Assembly: GCA_911728435.2 (NCBI GenBank)
Contig: OU452202.1
Span: 20,439,135-20,503,134 of the forward strand
Direction: 5' to 3'
Source: Apoderus coryli
Taxonomy: Eukaryota; Arthropoda; Insecta; Coleoptera; Attelabidae
DNA: 64,000 nucleotides
Part shown: piece after piece, positions 1 to 10,269 of the stretch
How the letters are laid out: each line of letters begins with the position of its first letter
Position numbering within the stretch: the first letter of the stretch is position 1
Notes under the pieces: model-generated
Told to the model about the DNA's origin: nothing
The model's database searches: none
The model's input: only the letters and a program-made list of their open reading frames with translations
Made by a program: the position numbers and the translations under genes

Positions 1-1330
1 TCATGTCTTAAAATGTTTAGAAAGGGCCACATTACTAATAAGGGAAATATTAATTGGTACGCTAACTGCACTTTTTTTGACTTATGAAATATTTGCCAAA
101 ACAGTATTTTTTTAATGGCCAATGTCTCCACAGCCACTGGACCGATTTGTTTAATTCATGTCTAAAAATGTTCAGAAAGAGCGGCACTTTTAATTCCTGT
201 TGTAAATCTCAAAATTTTAGAAAATTTGGTTCAAACAGAATTAACTCGAAATAAGGGGTATGTTTAAAGACGTCCGCCATATTGGATTTTGATTAGGATG
301 TCATTTTCATATTGAACTTTGAAAGCCTATTGTATTGCCTATGCAACAAGACCAAATTTGTAAAAATCTGGCTACTAATAAGGGAGATATTAATTCGTAC
401 GCTAACTGCAATTTTTTTGACTTATGAAATATTTGCCAAAACAGTAGTTTTTTTAATGGCCAATGTCTCCCCAGCCACTGGACCGATTTGTTTAATTCTT
501 ATCTTAAAATGTTCAGAAAGAGCCAGATTTTTAACTTCTGTTGTAAATATCTCAATTTTAGAAAGTATTGTTCAAAAAGAATTGGCCCGAAATAAGGGGT
601 ACGCTTAAACACGTCCGCCATCTTAGATTTTGATTAAGGTGCCATTTTCATATTGAACTTTGAAATCCTATTGTATTGCCTATGCAACAAGACCAAATTT
701 GTAAAAATCTGGCTACTAATAAGGGAGAAATTAATTGGTACGGTAACTGAATTTTTTTGACTTATGAAATATTTGCCAAAAGAGTATTTTTTTTAATGGC
801 CAATGTCTCCACAGCCACTGGACCAATTTGCTTAATTCATATCTTAAAATGTTCAGAAAGAGCCACATTTTAAACTTCTGTAGTAAATCTCAAAATTTTA
901 GAAAATTTGGTTCAAAAAGAATTGCCTAGAAGTAAGGGATATGTTTAAAAGCGTCCGCGATTGGATTTTAAAGCCTATTGTATTGCCTATGCAACAAATT
1001 TGCAAAAATCTGTCTACCAATAAGGGTTCATTGATAAGCTAACTGCATTTTTTTTACTTATGAAATAATTGAGAAAAAAGTATTTTTGAATGGCCAATTT
1101 CTCGACAGCCACTGGAGTGATTTGTTTAACTCATGCCTTAAAATGTTCAGAAAGAGCCACAATTTTAACTTCTGTTGTAAATGTCTCAATTTTAGAAAAC
1201 TTTGTTCAAAAAACATTGGCCCGAAATAAGGGGTATGTTTAAAGACGTCGGCCATCCTCGATTTTGACAAATGGCGCCATTTCGGACTCCGGAATTTAAA
1301 GTCTATTTTATTGTCTATCTAACGAGACCA
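1..1330. repeat. Tandem array of about 340 bp units
   Basis: A block beginning CTACTAATAAGGGAGA recurs near 32, 372, 713 and 1014 (the first and last copies slightly changed). That gives spacings of about 340, 341 and 301 bases. Each unit also carries GCCACTGGACCGATTTG and a CGTCCGCCAT box. The array runs off the left edge, so its size is unknown. A CACCCTGTA sequence at about 1379-1388 resembles the ends of the TA-CAGGG elements elsewhere in the window, but no partner end is visible. No protein-coding frame is conserved across copies. Confidence 0.85.
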
Positions 1331-1560
1331 AGTTCATGGAAAGTTAGGCATTTAAAAGAATTTCTGTTGTTTTTTATGCACCCTGTAGATAGATAATCTA
1401 AATATATAGATATCTAGATCGATAGATATATCTACTGCCTTGGGTTTAAAAGTAAAAGACATTTCGATGCCCCTGACCCCTGAGATGTCTTTTGGAGGCA
1501 TTGGATACCCATAATATGATACATATCGATAATAAATATGCGGTTATAACATTCATTTAC

Positions 1561-4500
1561 CTTTAAATGTATCATATGGTATCTTTTTAGATTTAGCAGC
1601 ATTTGCAATGTTCCTCTTCACAAAATTAGGTGTTTTTTGATTTTGTGCACAACAAAAACTCTCAATGTCAAAATTCGATTTCGTTCTTTGTCCCTTATCA
1701 TCATCACCAATTACAATTTCCGTTTCCGTTGCCACACTATTATTATTGTCATTTTTATACTCTTTTAACAATTGCATTTTAAATTTCACATTTCTGTCGG
1801 TGTTTTTATTGTATTCAATTTCATGGGCATTTTTCGCATTGCGGTTCTTAAATCTGCTTATTTTACTAAAATAAATTAAACTACATTATCCATTACAGTG
1901 ATATGTTTAATTGATTATTAATATTTGTGGGGCATTTTTTCCGGAAAACCACGAAACACCAAGGAAGACAACATAGATTCATTGATATATTATGATCATC
2001 CCCCTAAGTACAATATTTCATTCAGAATTGATGTAAAAAAATTTGTAAAATAAATCGATAAATTGGCATAACTTAAGAATTAATTAAAATAATTGTGGGA
2101 CAAATTTAGTTTAAGAAAATATTCTTATTTTACCTTTTATATAATGTAACCAAATTTTTTTCGGTATGAACATGACTCTGATCGCGTTGCTCTTCATTAA
2201 TATGTTTACGCATTGGTGGAATTTGCAATAAATTTTGTCTAATCCCACGTACTAATCGCTCAAGACTACCATCTTTTGTACGAATTTCCAATGGAATCGA
2301 TTTAATTTTGAATGGTTCTGTTAAAATGAATGATTCACAGCTGAAAAATGCTCCAAGTTTAATTCATGTTTATTTATTTCAGTCAATAAAGTCAATGTCA
2401 CTAAATAATAACGATTAGCTTGGCTGATGTGACATGACCACCTGCCACTCACCTCATTTGCATTTTTTTTAAAAAGCCAGGACAACCTCAGCTAATACTC
2501 ACATATTAGCTGTGTTACAACCCTCAAAATTGAGTGAAAATTGGTGAGATTTAATGGGGTCGTGAAATTTACGCAGGACAATGATATTATGAAAAGCTAT
2601 TTGCATGCCAAACGACATTCCTCGGAACGGTCATTAAGGATAGTTTCTTAGGTCTTGATTAGGTCCTGTATGATAGCGTCCTATACCAAACCAAGGACCC
2701 AAAAAATTGAAATCTGTTTTCCTAATAATAGGGTCGTGAAATTTACGCAGGACAATGATATTATGAAGAGCTATTTGCATGCCAAACGACATTCTTCGGA
2801 ACGGTCATTAAGGATAGTTTCTTAGGTCTTGATGAGGTCCTGTATGATAGCGTCCTATACCAAACCAAGGCCCCAAAAAATTGAAATCTGTTTTCCTACT
2901 AATGGGGTCGAGAAAATTTACGCAGGACAATGATATTATGAAGGGCTATTTGCATGCCAAACGACATTCTTCGGAACGGTCATTAAGGATAGTTTCTTAG
3001 GTCTTGATTAGGTCCTGTATGATAGCGTCCTATACCACACCAAGGCCCCAAAAAATTGAAATCTGTTTTCCTAATAATGGGGTCGTGAAATTTACGCAGG
3101 ACAATGATATTATGAAGGGCTATTTGCATGCCAAACGACATTCTTCGGAACGGTCATTAAGGATAGTTTCTTAGGTCTTGATTAGGTTCTTTATGATAGC
3201 GTCCTATACCAAACCAAGGCCCTAAAAAAAAGAAATCTGTTTTCCTAATAATGGGGTCGTGAAATTTACGCAGGACAATGATATTATGAAGGGCTATTTG
3301 CATCTCAAACGACATTCTTCGGAACGGCCATTAAGGATAGTTTCTTAGGTCTTGATTAGGTCCTGTATGATAGCGTCCTATACCAAACCAAGGCCCCAAA
3401 AAAATTGAAATCTGTTTTCCTAATAATGGGGTCGTGAAATTTACGCAGGACACTGATATTATGAAGGGCTATTTGCATGCCAAACGACATTCTTCGGAAC
3501 GGTCATTAAGGATAGTTTCTTAGGTCTTGATTAGGTCCTGTATGATAGCGTCCTATACCACACCAAGGCCCCAAAAACACTGTACATTAAAAAAAAAACT
3601 GTAGCTCACTGTACATTCTACAATTACCGAAGGTGCTCAATACGTTCGGAAGGTTGGCGACCACTGCCTTACCTTGTTATTACTGGCACGTGATGCAATT
3701 GGTTTAAGAACTTTCCAATATCGGAACACCGCAAAATGTCTTCTAAACTATCAGGATCGTTAAGAATGTTAGAAATATCATCAAATTTTTCTTGATTTGA
3801 TTGCTTTAACGCTGTCAGAACTGAGTTGAGAATATCACGTAATTTCGCATTTACCACTATGCGAGTGGCTAATCGACCATCGCGAATTTCATCTTGGTTA
3901 TGAAAAGAAGAGCCACCAATTTCTGCAAAAAAAAATTTATATGCGTATTTATCCTTGTTTGCTATTTCATTCGATACAGGGTAGAATCAAAATAGCATAG
4001 AATATACCGGGATTTCCTTAAAAAAACATAAGTTAATATCAAAAAAAATTTGTAAGTACGTCATTGTATTCCTATTTGCCGTGTCTATTAAAAGTTCCTT
4101 TAGCATTTTTGGTAATTGTTAAAATAAGGAAGTTATTTGATAGAGTAGATTTCAATGATTTGATAAATTAAACTTTTGATGTTACGCCAATGGAATACAC
4201 CCCTATCTAATGAGTAGTTACTTGGATTTGTTCATTAAGCTGTTTAATTGAATAGTATAATTTATAAATTCGGTTTAAAATGCATAATGTCAAAGTAGCA
4301 AATTTTCACAGCACGCCACTGGAAGCAATAATGTTCAATGAGTGCTTCCGTCTTTTCTCGGATGCAAGAAATCTTACTTTATGCAACAGTATGAGAAAAA
4401 ATACCCAATTTCAAGAGACACCCCCGAAAAAGTTGCCCTTAATTATAACCTAACTTTTTTTTCTCGAAAAACTTAAAACTTAGTAAACAGCATTAATAAA

Positions 4501-6620
4501 ATTATTGAAATACAGTTTGCTAACGAAAAAATGCTGTGTACTAAGGACCAGTTTTGTTCTAAAATTTGCAAACTCGAATTTCTCGAAAACCTTTAAGTTT
4601 TTCGAGAAAAAACAAGTATGCCTTTTTTATGTAGAAAACGTTATTTTATCACATTTTTGACACAAAATGAATAAAAGTCACAAGAAAAAAAAGTTAGGTT
4701 ATAATTAAAGCAAGGGTCCCCCCGTTCACCCGCCTATGGTCATCGTTTTTTATTCAATTTCATGTCAGATTACGACATTTAACTAGGTGTATAAAAATGC
4801 TACATTTGATTAATTCATCTTTACTCGTTTCGAAAATATTTCAAAAAAATCATCCTCAGGCAGTCATCTTTAACACCCTGTATCTTTGTAAATAAGGACT
4901 TTTCGAAAAATTACAATTTAGGTTTTTTTCATGATTAGACGTCCCCAATTCGCTCAGAACCACCTTTTTTTAGAAACACCCTGTATATGTATGTATAAGG
5001 GAGTATGGCTATAGCCAACTTTCGAAACATTTGAGAAATTGCTGTTTTTAGGATAGTGCAAATATCAAAAAGATGCATAGAGAAATTTCCAACATCAAAA
5101 ATTGAGAATCTGATATAGCCACAAACTTTGCTAAAAAACATGACTTACTTCGCTCACCCTATATAAGTGCGGTAAGTTTTTTTTGTTTTACCGCATGCAT
5201 GCAAACTTTATTAACTTATGCTTTACCTAAAGTGTATAAAGGAAAGGTTTGAATCAATTTCATATTGACAAGTTGATTAGTTTTTTTGCCACTGGATCTT
5301 TCCAACAATCGTTCAACTGGCGAATAAGGTTTGCTTAGTTTTATCTGTTCTGGTCTAAGACTTTCAGTTCGATGTGCCGAGATCAGATAAAGACATATAA
5401 TTTTTTCCAAATCCAGTTCATTATTTGTATACAGCAAATTCCGAATTTGCTGAAAAAAATGTCCTAACAATTATATTGTATTTTCCACTAGGGATGCTAA
5501 AAAAATAAAAAGTATCGATACCGATACCAATACCGATACTTTTTTGCCAAGTATCGATTCCTACCGACACTTGTCTAAAAAGTATCGATACTCTTACGTA
5601 TCGGTATCGAAACTGTACATTACACTTTTAACAATAAAACTGTTGAATGTATGTATAGGGTTATTCTTTCGTACTGAACTAAGTGAACAATCTGAAAATT
5701 GTCAGTTTATTCACGATTGTGCGTATTCTTTCGACATCGATCACTTCAACCAAACTGATTAAAATTCCTACCCCCCTTGCCCCTTACTGATCAACCTCTA
5801 GGTACCGGTTAGTTCGTTCAGTTAACAGTTAACCTTTAAAAGTATTGAATATTGAGAGATAATAATTGGAATATAATTTCGAATCAAACCAATATATTGC
5901 AAAAGTTTAAAACATGGATAATAATATCATGGAAGAAATAATTTTCCAGTTTTCAGAGCAGATTTGGTTGTTTTCACAAGATTTTGAGGTTAAGTGAAAG
6001 ACAATCACAAAAAAGATGATCTTTCGGTTTCGCCAAATATTCAGTTCAGTACAATCACATTCAGTTTAATCACATTCACTTGGTTCAGATCAATCACTAC
6101 GAAAGAATAACCCTTATGTTACATAACAGTGGTCGTCTGAATGTATGACCAAAAAAAAACACAGAAGATAATATGGTGGTGGCAGTATAATGTACAATAA
6201 TTATTTTCGATACCGATACTGCTACGAAAGTATCGATACCACCTTGGTATCGTTCTAAAAGTATCGATTACAAAAATACTCGATACTGCAGCAAAAGTAT
6301 CGATACTTTCAGAGTATCGATACTTTTTTAGCATCCCTATTTTCCACTTACTAATAATTTTACTAAAAAGTACTCACTTTAAATAAATCCTCACTAGAAC
6401 GATCAATGTAATCCCCAATTAAATGACTATTAGTCTGTTTCAACATAGTTTTTGCCAAATATTTCATCTTAAACCTTTCCTTATAATGATCGTTAAGTCT
6501 TATCATAGTCTTTTTCTGTTTCTCAATGAATTGTAATTCGTGATTCAAATATATTTGTTCGGCCTTATTTTTCACTATGGCTTGAGATAATTTTGAATTC
6601 CGTTCTTTTAAAGACCTCAT
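1561..6620 (-). CDS. Five-exon protein-coding gene of unknown function (3' end outside window)
   Basis: I do not recognise this protein. Five minus-strand exons join with matching phases and good splice sites: 6620-6378 (ATG at 6620, donor AAA|GTGAGT), 5449-5227 (acceptor TTTTTTCAG), 3922-3673 (donor AG|GTAAGG), 2340-2134 (donor AG|GTAAAA) and 1865-1561 (donor AAAG|GTAAAT). They give about 409 residues, and the last donor shows the gene continues leftward. The N-terminus (MRSLKERNSKLSQAIVKNKA) has heptad-like leucines and charges, as in a coiled coil. A shugoshin-like N-terminus is conceivable, but the later exons do not support it. The fourth and fifth exons are basic and Asn-rich. The introns carry a 174-bp satellite, a TA-MITE piece and a hAT-type MITE. 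Exon joins are inferred from sequence only; the start ATG could be preceded by another exon. Confidence 0.68.
2553..3577. repeat. Six-copy 174-175 bp tandem satellite inside an intron
   Basis: A unit starting GGGGTCGTGAAATTTACGC begins near 2555, 2730, 2904, 3079, 3253 and 3428, so the period is 174-175 bases with very few differences between copies. The array sits in the intron between exons 3 and 4 of the unknown minus-strand gene. The near-identity of copies suggests recent expansion or homogenisation. The unit length is close to nucleosomal spacing and to the central repeats known from Helentron-derived non-autonomous elements, but no element ends are clear. Confidence 0.93.
4434..4983. 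mobile_element. Truncated palindromic TA-MITE (same family as the copy at 44024)
   Basis: The right end reads TTTAGAAACACCCTG followed by TA at 4984. Internally the sequence folds back on itself: TTATAACCTAACTTTTTTT near 4441 returns inverted near 4690. The same arms, including CCGCCTATGGTCATC, occur in the interrupted copy at 44024-47136. The left arm is missing beyond about 4434. Inside the right arm a short extra stretch carries another CACCCTGTA (about 4875), absent from the other copy. Confidence 0.75.
5489..6339. mobile_element. Non-autonomous hAT-type element with TATCGATA subterminal repeats
   Basis: Ends are TAGGGATGCTAAAAAA and its inverse TTTTTTAGCATCCCTA. They are flanked by an exact 8-bp duplication TTTTCCAC at 5481-5488 and 6340-6347. 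An 8-bp target duplication and a TAGGG end are typical of the hAT superfamily. The subterminal zones are packed with ATCGAT-core motifs; exact TATCGATA occurs at 5513, 5583, 6231, 6298 and 6315. Longer internal inverted arms carry TTATTCTTTCGTA near 5661 and its inverse near 6099. No transposase is encoded. It lies in the first intron of the unknown minus-strand gene. Confidence 0.88.
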
Positions 6621-7737
6621 ATTATCAATATTAAAGAAAATATGCAGTTTAAGGCTCGCTATGTGTATAATTATTATGTGACATGTAATTTTATTTATAA
6701 TATAAATCAACTCAATATAAACCGCAATTTATAGATAGTTACTGTTTTCAAAATAAGATATGTCAGTTTTTGACACATGACAAGTAAAAACTACGCCATT
6801 AATTAATAAAAATTTAACGATACACACTTCAACAATGCAATGAATTTCAGTTTGAAAAGTTAAAAGAAAAGTGTTTGGTTATTATTCTATGACATTCTCG
6901 GCCAATTGTGGTTAAAAACTTTGAGCTGTTGGGACAAGTTAGTGATGTAAAGAACCGAACTTGTGCAAATTGGCATAATCAATGCTTCCAAAACATTTGA
7001 GGATATTTTAACATTGGAAATGTTTATGTTCGTATGTGGCAGTCAAGTTACGAGTTTTCGTTCAAGGTCAAAAGACAAGGTGTCGCACAGTAGACCAAAT
7101 AAAGCAATCGCGTAAATCGTGATGTATTGGGCCAACATGCGACCGCAGAGAAACTAGAACCAGGCACTCGTAAATTCAGTGTTGCCAAACGTACCAAAAT
7201 GTGGTAGATGAAAGGGCTTAAGTGAAACAGTCGTAAAATTCCAAAATTATTATTCTAGATATTAATATCTAGATTTTTCTTAATTTACGAATTTGGATTG
7301 TATTATTAATTTTAATGGAAATTATGGCCTGCTTCTGTAGTTTCAATTTTTTTTTAAATTGATATGTTGTTAGAAGTTAAAAACTCTTTGCGTTATGCGT
7401 GTAATGCGTATTTTGTAGAGGGTGGTTTTAAAATGCCCATTTTAAATTAAATTTTCTTAAAATCGCCTTATTTCTTTTAAAGGATTTTTATAAGCCTAAG
7501 AAACCCAACTATTTATAAAGTGTACGGTGTTCGTTTCCGCTACATGTCATATAAATGTATGTGGCAACGCTGCGCTGTAGTCGAGACTCGAGTATTTTAG
7601 GCGTTTATAAATTGAGGCGTTCGCGGCATACTGAAAGTATTTCCATCCTTTGATTGTTTGATTGTTAATAAAACGAATGTGTTTATATTGTTAAGAGTTG
7701 ATTTAAAGTTTGGATTCAGCAGGCAACAACAATAATT
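6621..7737. other. Intergenic stretch upstream of the Helentron
   Basis: No convincing gene is visible. The left part would hold the promoter of the minus-strand gene. The right part, from somewhere after about 7240, is likely the 5' non-coding region of the Helentron. Its exact 5' terminus could not be fixed by eye. Confidence 0.4.
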
Positions 7738-10269
7738 ATGAATTCTAAAAGTTCAAAAAATAGTGAAAAGTGTAAGCGATATCGAGAGCGTAAACGTTTA
7801 CGCGAGGTTGCGGATGGACATGGTTGTAATGGGTTAAGCGAGAGAACGCCGTTAACAAAGAGTGAACGAAATAGGCGGTACCGTGAGCGTGTAAAGATTC
7901 GAAAACTTGAAAATTCTGGTATATTTCCAGAGAACAGTGACAGTGACATTATTTTTGAACGTGCACGTGATAATAATGGCAGTGATGAGGTAATACAGGT
8001 AAATAATGACAATGAAATGGTAACAACAGAGGTCTCTTCCTCGTTCGATGTATGTATTGATTTTTGGTCCGGTCGTAAAGACATGGTGAGGCAACCAGGC
8101 AGACGATTTAATATTGAACAGAACTTTAAAGAGTATATGGATAACAAATTTTTTTCGGATAAATTGGACGATTATTGTCGCGTGTGTGATCGGATTTGGT
8201 GGACAAGTAGATTATCTCACGTTCGAATTGACACTGATTTATATACTTTCGTTAATTCCCTAAATCATTATGACATGCAAGAGCCGTTCATGGTGTGTTC
8301 TAATTGTTGTACATTTTTGCGGCGTAAGCATATTCCTTCATTGGCAACATTTAATGGGTACTGTTATCCCAAGATTCCTAAAGACTTGCCCGATTTATGT
8401 CCGTTATCTGAGCGTCTAATTTCGCCTCGCATACCTTTTATGCAAATTCGTCATATTAGATATTTTGCTGGTTCTCGACGTTTAATTGGTCAAATTGTAA
8501 ATGTGCCCGTGGATGTTAATAACATGGTTATGGCTCTACCGCGGCGTTTAGACGATGATTTTACATTTAATGTGTGCCTCAAACGAAAATTACTTCATAA
8601 AAGTTCTTATATGGCGGGTTGTATTTCGAAAACAAATATAAAACTATGGCTCAAAGAGTTAGTGAAAACGCCATTATATAGAAAACACAAAATTGTGATA
8701 CATGATTCGTTTTTCCACACCAACTCTTCTGACGACGAAGAGGATGATGGTACTTTGCGTTACACCCACCTCCTTGCAAACAGCTATCAGAATATCGATA
8801 TCAATATTCGCCACACCATTGAACAGGTTCCTAAATGTAACGAAAGACGAATGACCTCAGAAGAAATCTTATCTAAGATGCAGGAAACTTTGTTTTGGGG
8901 AGAGGAGATGATACTAGATATGGCTCCAGGACAACATACTCAACCATTTGCCTTATCATTCGATGCGGATGCTGAAGAATTATCCTTTCCTATGATTTAT
9001 TTCGGTCAACCACGAGAGTTCAAGGTGCGCGCTACTGCTTATTCGATGGCTACAAGTGAAATACGACGACGTGATCGACGCGGAGTCAGGTCGAATCATA
9101 TTTTGTATATGGCCGCAAAGATAATGAGGTATCGAGTTATAGATAGTCTAAATGTTATGTTTCGAGCTAGTACTTCTAACGTTCATAATATTACTAGAAG
9201 TGACATCGAAAGTCGACAGTTCATTAAAGAAACCTTGGAACGGAATGAATCTTTTTTGCGCCATATTCCTAATTCTGTTCAGTATTGGCATACTCGTAAA
9301 CAAGACTTATTTGCTATGATGAGACAATTAGGCAAACCGACGGTGTTTCTTACCTTAAGCGCATCGGAAACTTATTGGTTTCCATTATTAAGATATATTT
9401 ATAAATTTCAAAACAACTTACCTGCTGAACAAGATATTCCGGACGAGATATTTGATTGCATGAATGCAACAACTAGAGCTGAGTTGGTTAATAGTGATCC
9501 AGTTATCTGTTGCTTGTATTTCGATAAGTTGGTTGATACAATAATTAATGCTTTAAAACGAACAACTGGGCCATTCGGAAAGTATCGTGTTATAGATTTT
9601 TTTAGACGCGTCGAATTTCAGCATCGAGGTAGCCCTCACTGCCACATGTTACTATGGTTAGAAAATGCACCATCTGATACAGAGAGTCGATTGATTGAAG
9701 GTATAGATGTACCCGAGGTAGTTCAATTGTTGGATTTTTTAAGTACAGTTGATCAATCATTATTACTTGGTGACAGACAGTTACAGACTCATCGTCATAC
9801 GCACACGTGTTATAAAAAGAATGCAACAAAATGCAGATTTGGTGCCCCATTTTGGCCGATGAATGAAACTAGAATTTTAATACCGGTACCTCCTGCAGAT
9901 CGAAACGAATCGTTAGTTCAACGTTACAAAAGTTTGCACGAAAATTTAGAAAATAATCATTACACTGATGTTCGTCAGTTTCTGACAATGAACTTAATCG
10001 AGACATTGGATGAATATTTACTTATTATAAGACATGGCCTACACCGCCCAATGGTGTTTTTAAAGCGTGATATCGATGATATTTGGACTAGCCCATTTAA
10101 TCCTGCAATATCTTCTGTATTACAATCTAACATGGATATTCAATTCATAATAGATGAGTATTCGTGCGCGGCTTATGTAGCAGATTACGTTAATAAATCT
10201 GAACGTGGATTTAGTTCATTGCATCGTGAATTGGTAAAGTTGAGAAAATTTATCGGCGGATTCAACTGA
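7738..10269 (+). CDS. Helentron Rep (HUH nickase) portion
   Basis: This 843-residue frame encodes the replication initiator of a Helitron-group transposon, which nicks one DNA strand and starts rolling-circle transposition in the nucleus. The N-terminus has two arginine-rich blocks (KRYRERKRL and RNRRYRERVK), common in these proteins. A Cys-pair zinc-ribbon-like zone follows at about residues 146-192 (CRVCDRIWW, CSNCC). The Helitron-like core spans roughly residues 380-750. The HUH motif is visible in EFQHRGSPHCHMLLWL near residues 625-640, and the Tyr region in YVADYVNKSERG near 811-822. The frame stops just after RKFIGGF, where complete proteins continue into the linker and helicase. The start ATG follows an in-frame AT-rich leader. 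Codon use is like a normal gene, so decay is recent or mild. Confidence 0.9.
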   Translation: MNSKSSKNSEKCKRYRERKRLREVADGHGCNGLSERTPLTKSERNRRYRERVKIRKLENSGIFPENSDSDIIFERARDNNGSDEVIQVNNDNEMVTTEVSSSFDVCIDFWSGRKDMVRQPGRRFNIEQNFKEYMDNKFFSDKLDDYCRVCDRIWWTSRLSHVRIDTDLYTFVNSLNHYDMQEPFMVCSNCCTFLRRKHIPSLATFNGYCYPKIPKDLPDLCPLSERLISPRIPFMQIRHIRYFAGSRRLIGQIVNVPVDVNNMVMALPRRLDDDFTFNVCLKRKLLHKSSYMAGCISKTNIKLWLKELVKTPLYRKHKIVIHDSFFHTNSSDDEEDDGTLRYTHLLANSYQNIDINIRHTIEQVPKCNERRMTSEEILSKMQETLFWGEEMILDMAPGQHTQPFALSFDADAEELSFPMIYFGQPREFKVRATAYSMATSEIRRRDRRGVRSNHILYMAAKIMRYRVIDSLNVMFRASTSNVHNITRSDIESRQFIKETLERNESFLRHIPNSVQYWHTRKQDLFAMMRQLGKPTVFLTLSASETYWFPLLRYIYKFQNNLPAEQDIPDEIFDCMNATTRAELVNSDPVICCLYFDKLVDTIINALKRTTGPFGKYRVIDFFRRVEFQHRGSPHCHMLLWLENAPSDTESRLIEGIDVPEVVQLLDFLSTVDQSLLLGDRQLQTHRHTHTCYKKNATKCRFGAPFWPMNETRILIPVPPADRNESLVQRYKSLHENLENNHYTDVRQFLTMNLIETLDEYLLIIRHGLHRPMVFLKRDIDDIWTSPFNPAISSVLQSNMDIQFIIDEYSCAAYVADYVNKSERGFSSLHRELVKLRKFIGGFN

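Noticed and set aside
2420..2540. Helentron terminal sequence shared with 13310-13480
   Set aside because: Short resemblances (TGACATGACC, TATTAGCTGTG) are too few and too scattered to claim a common element end.
6378..6620. Shugoshin identity for the five-exon gene
   Set aside because: Only the coiled-coil-like N-terminus is suggestive; the downstream exons show no shugoshin features that I can point to.
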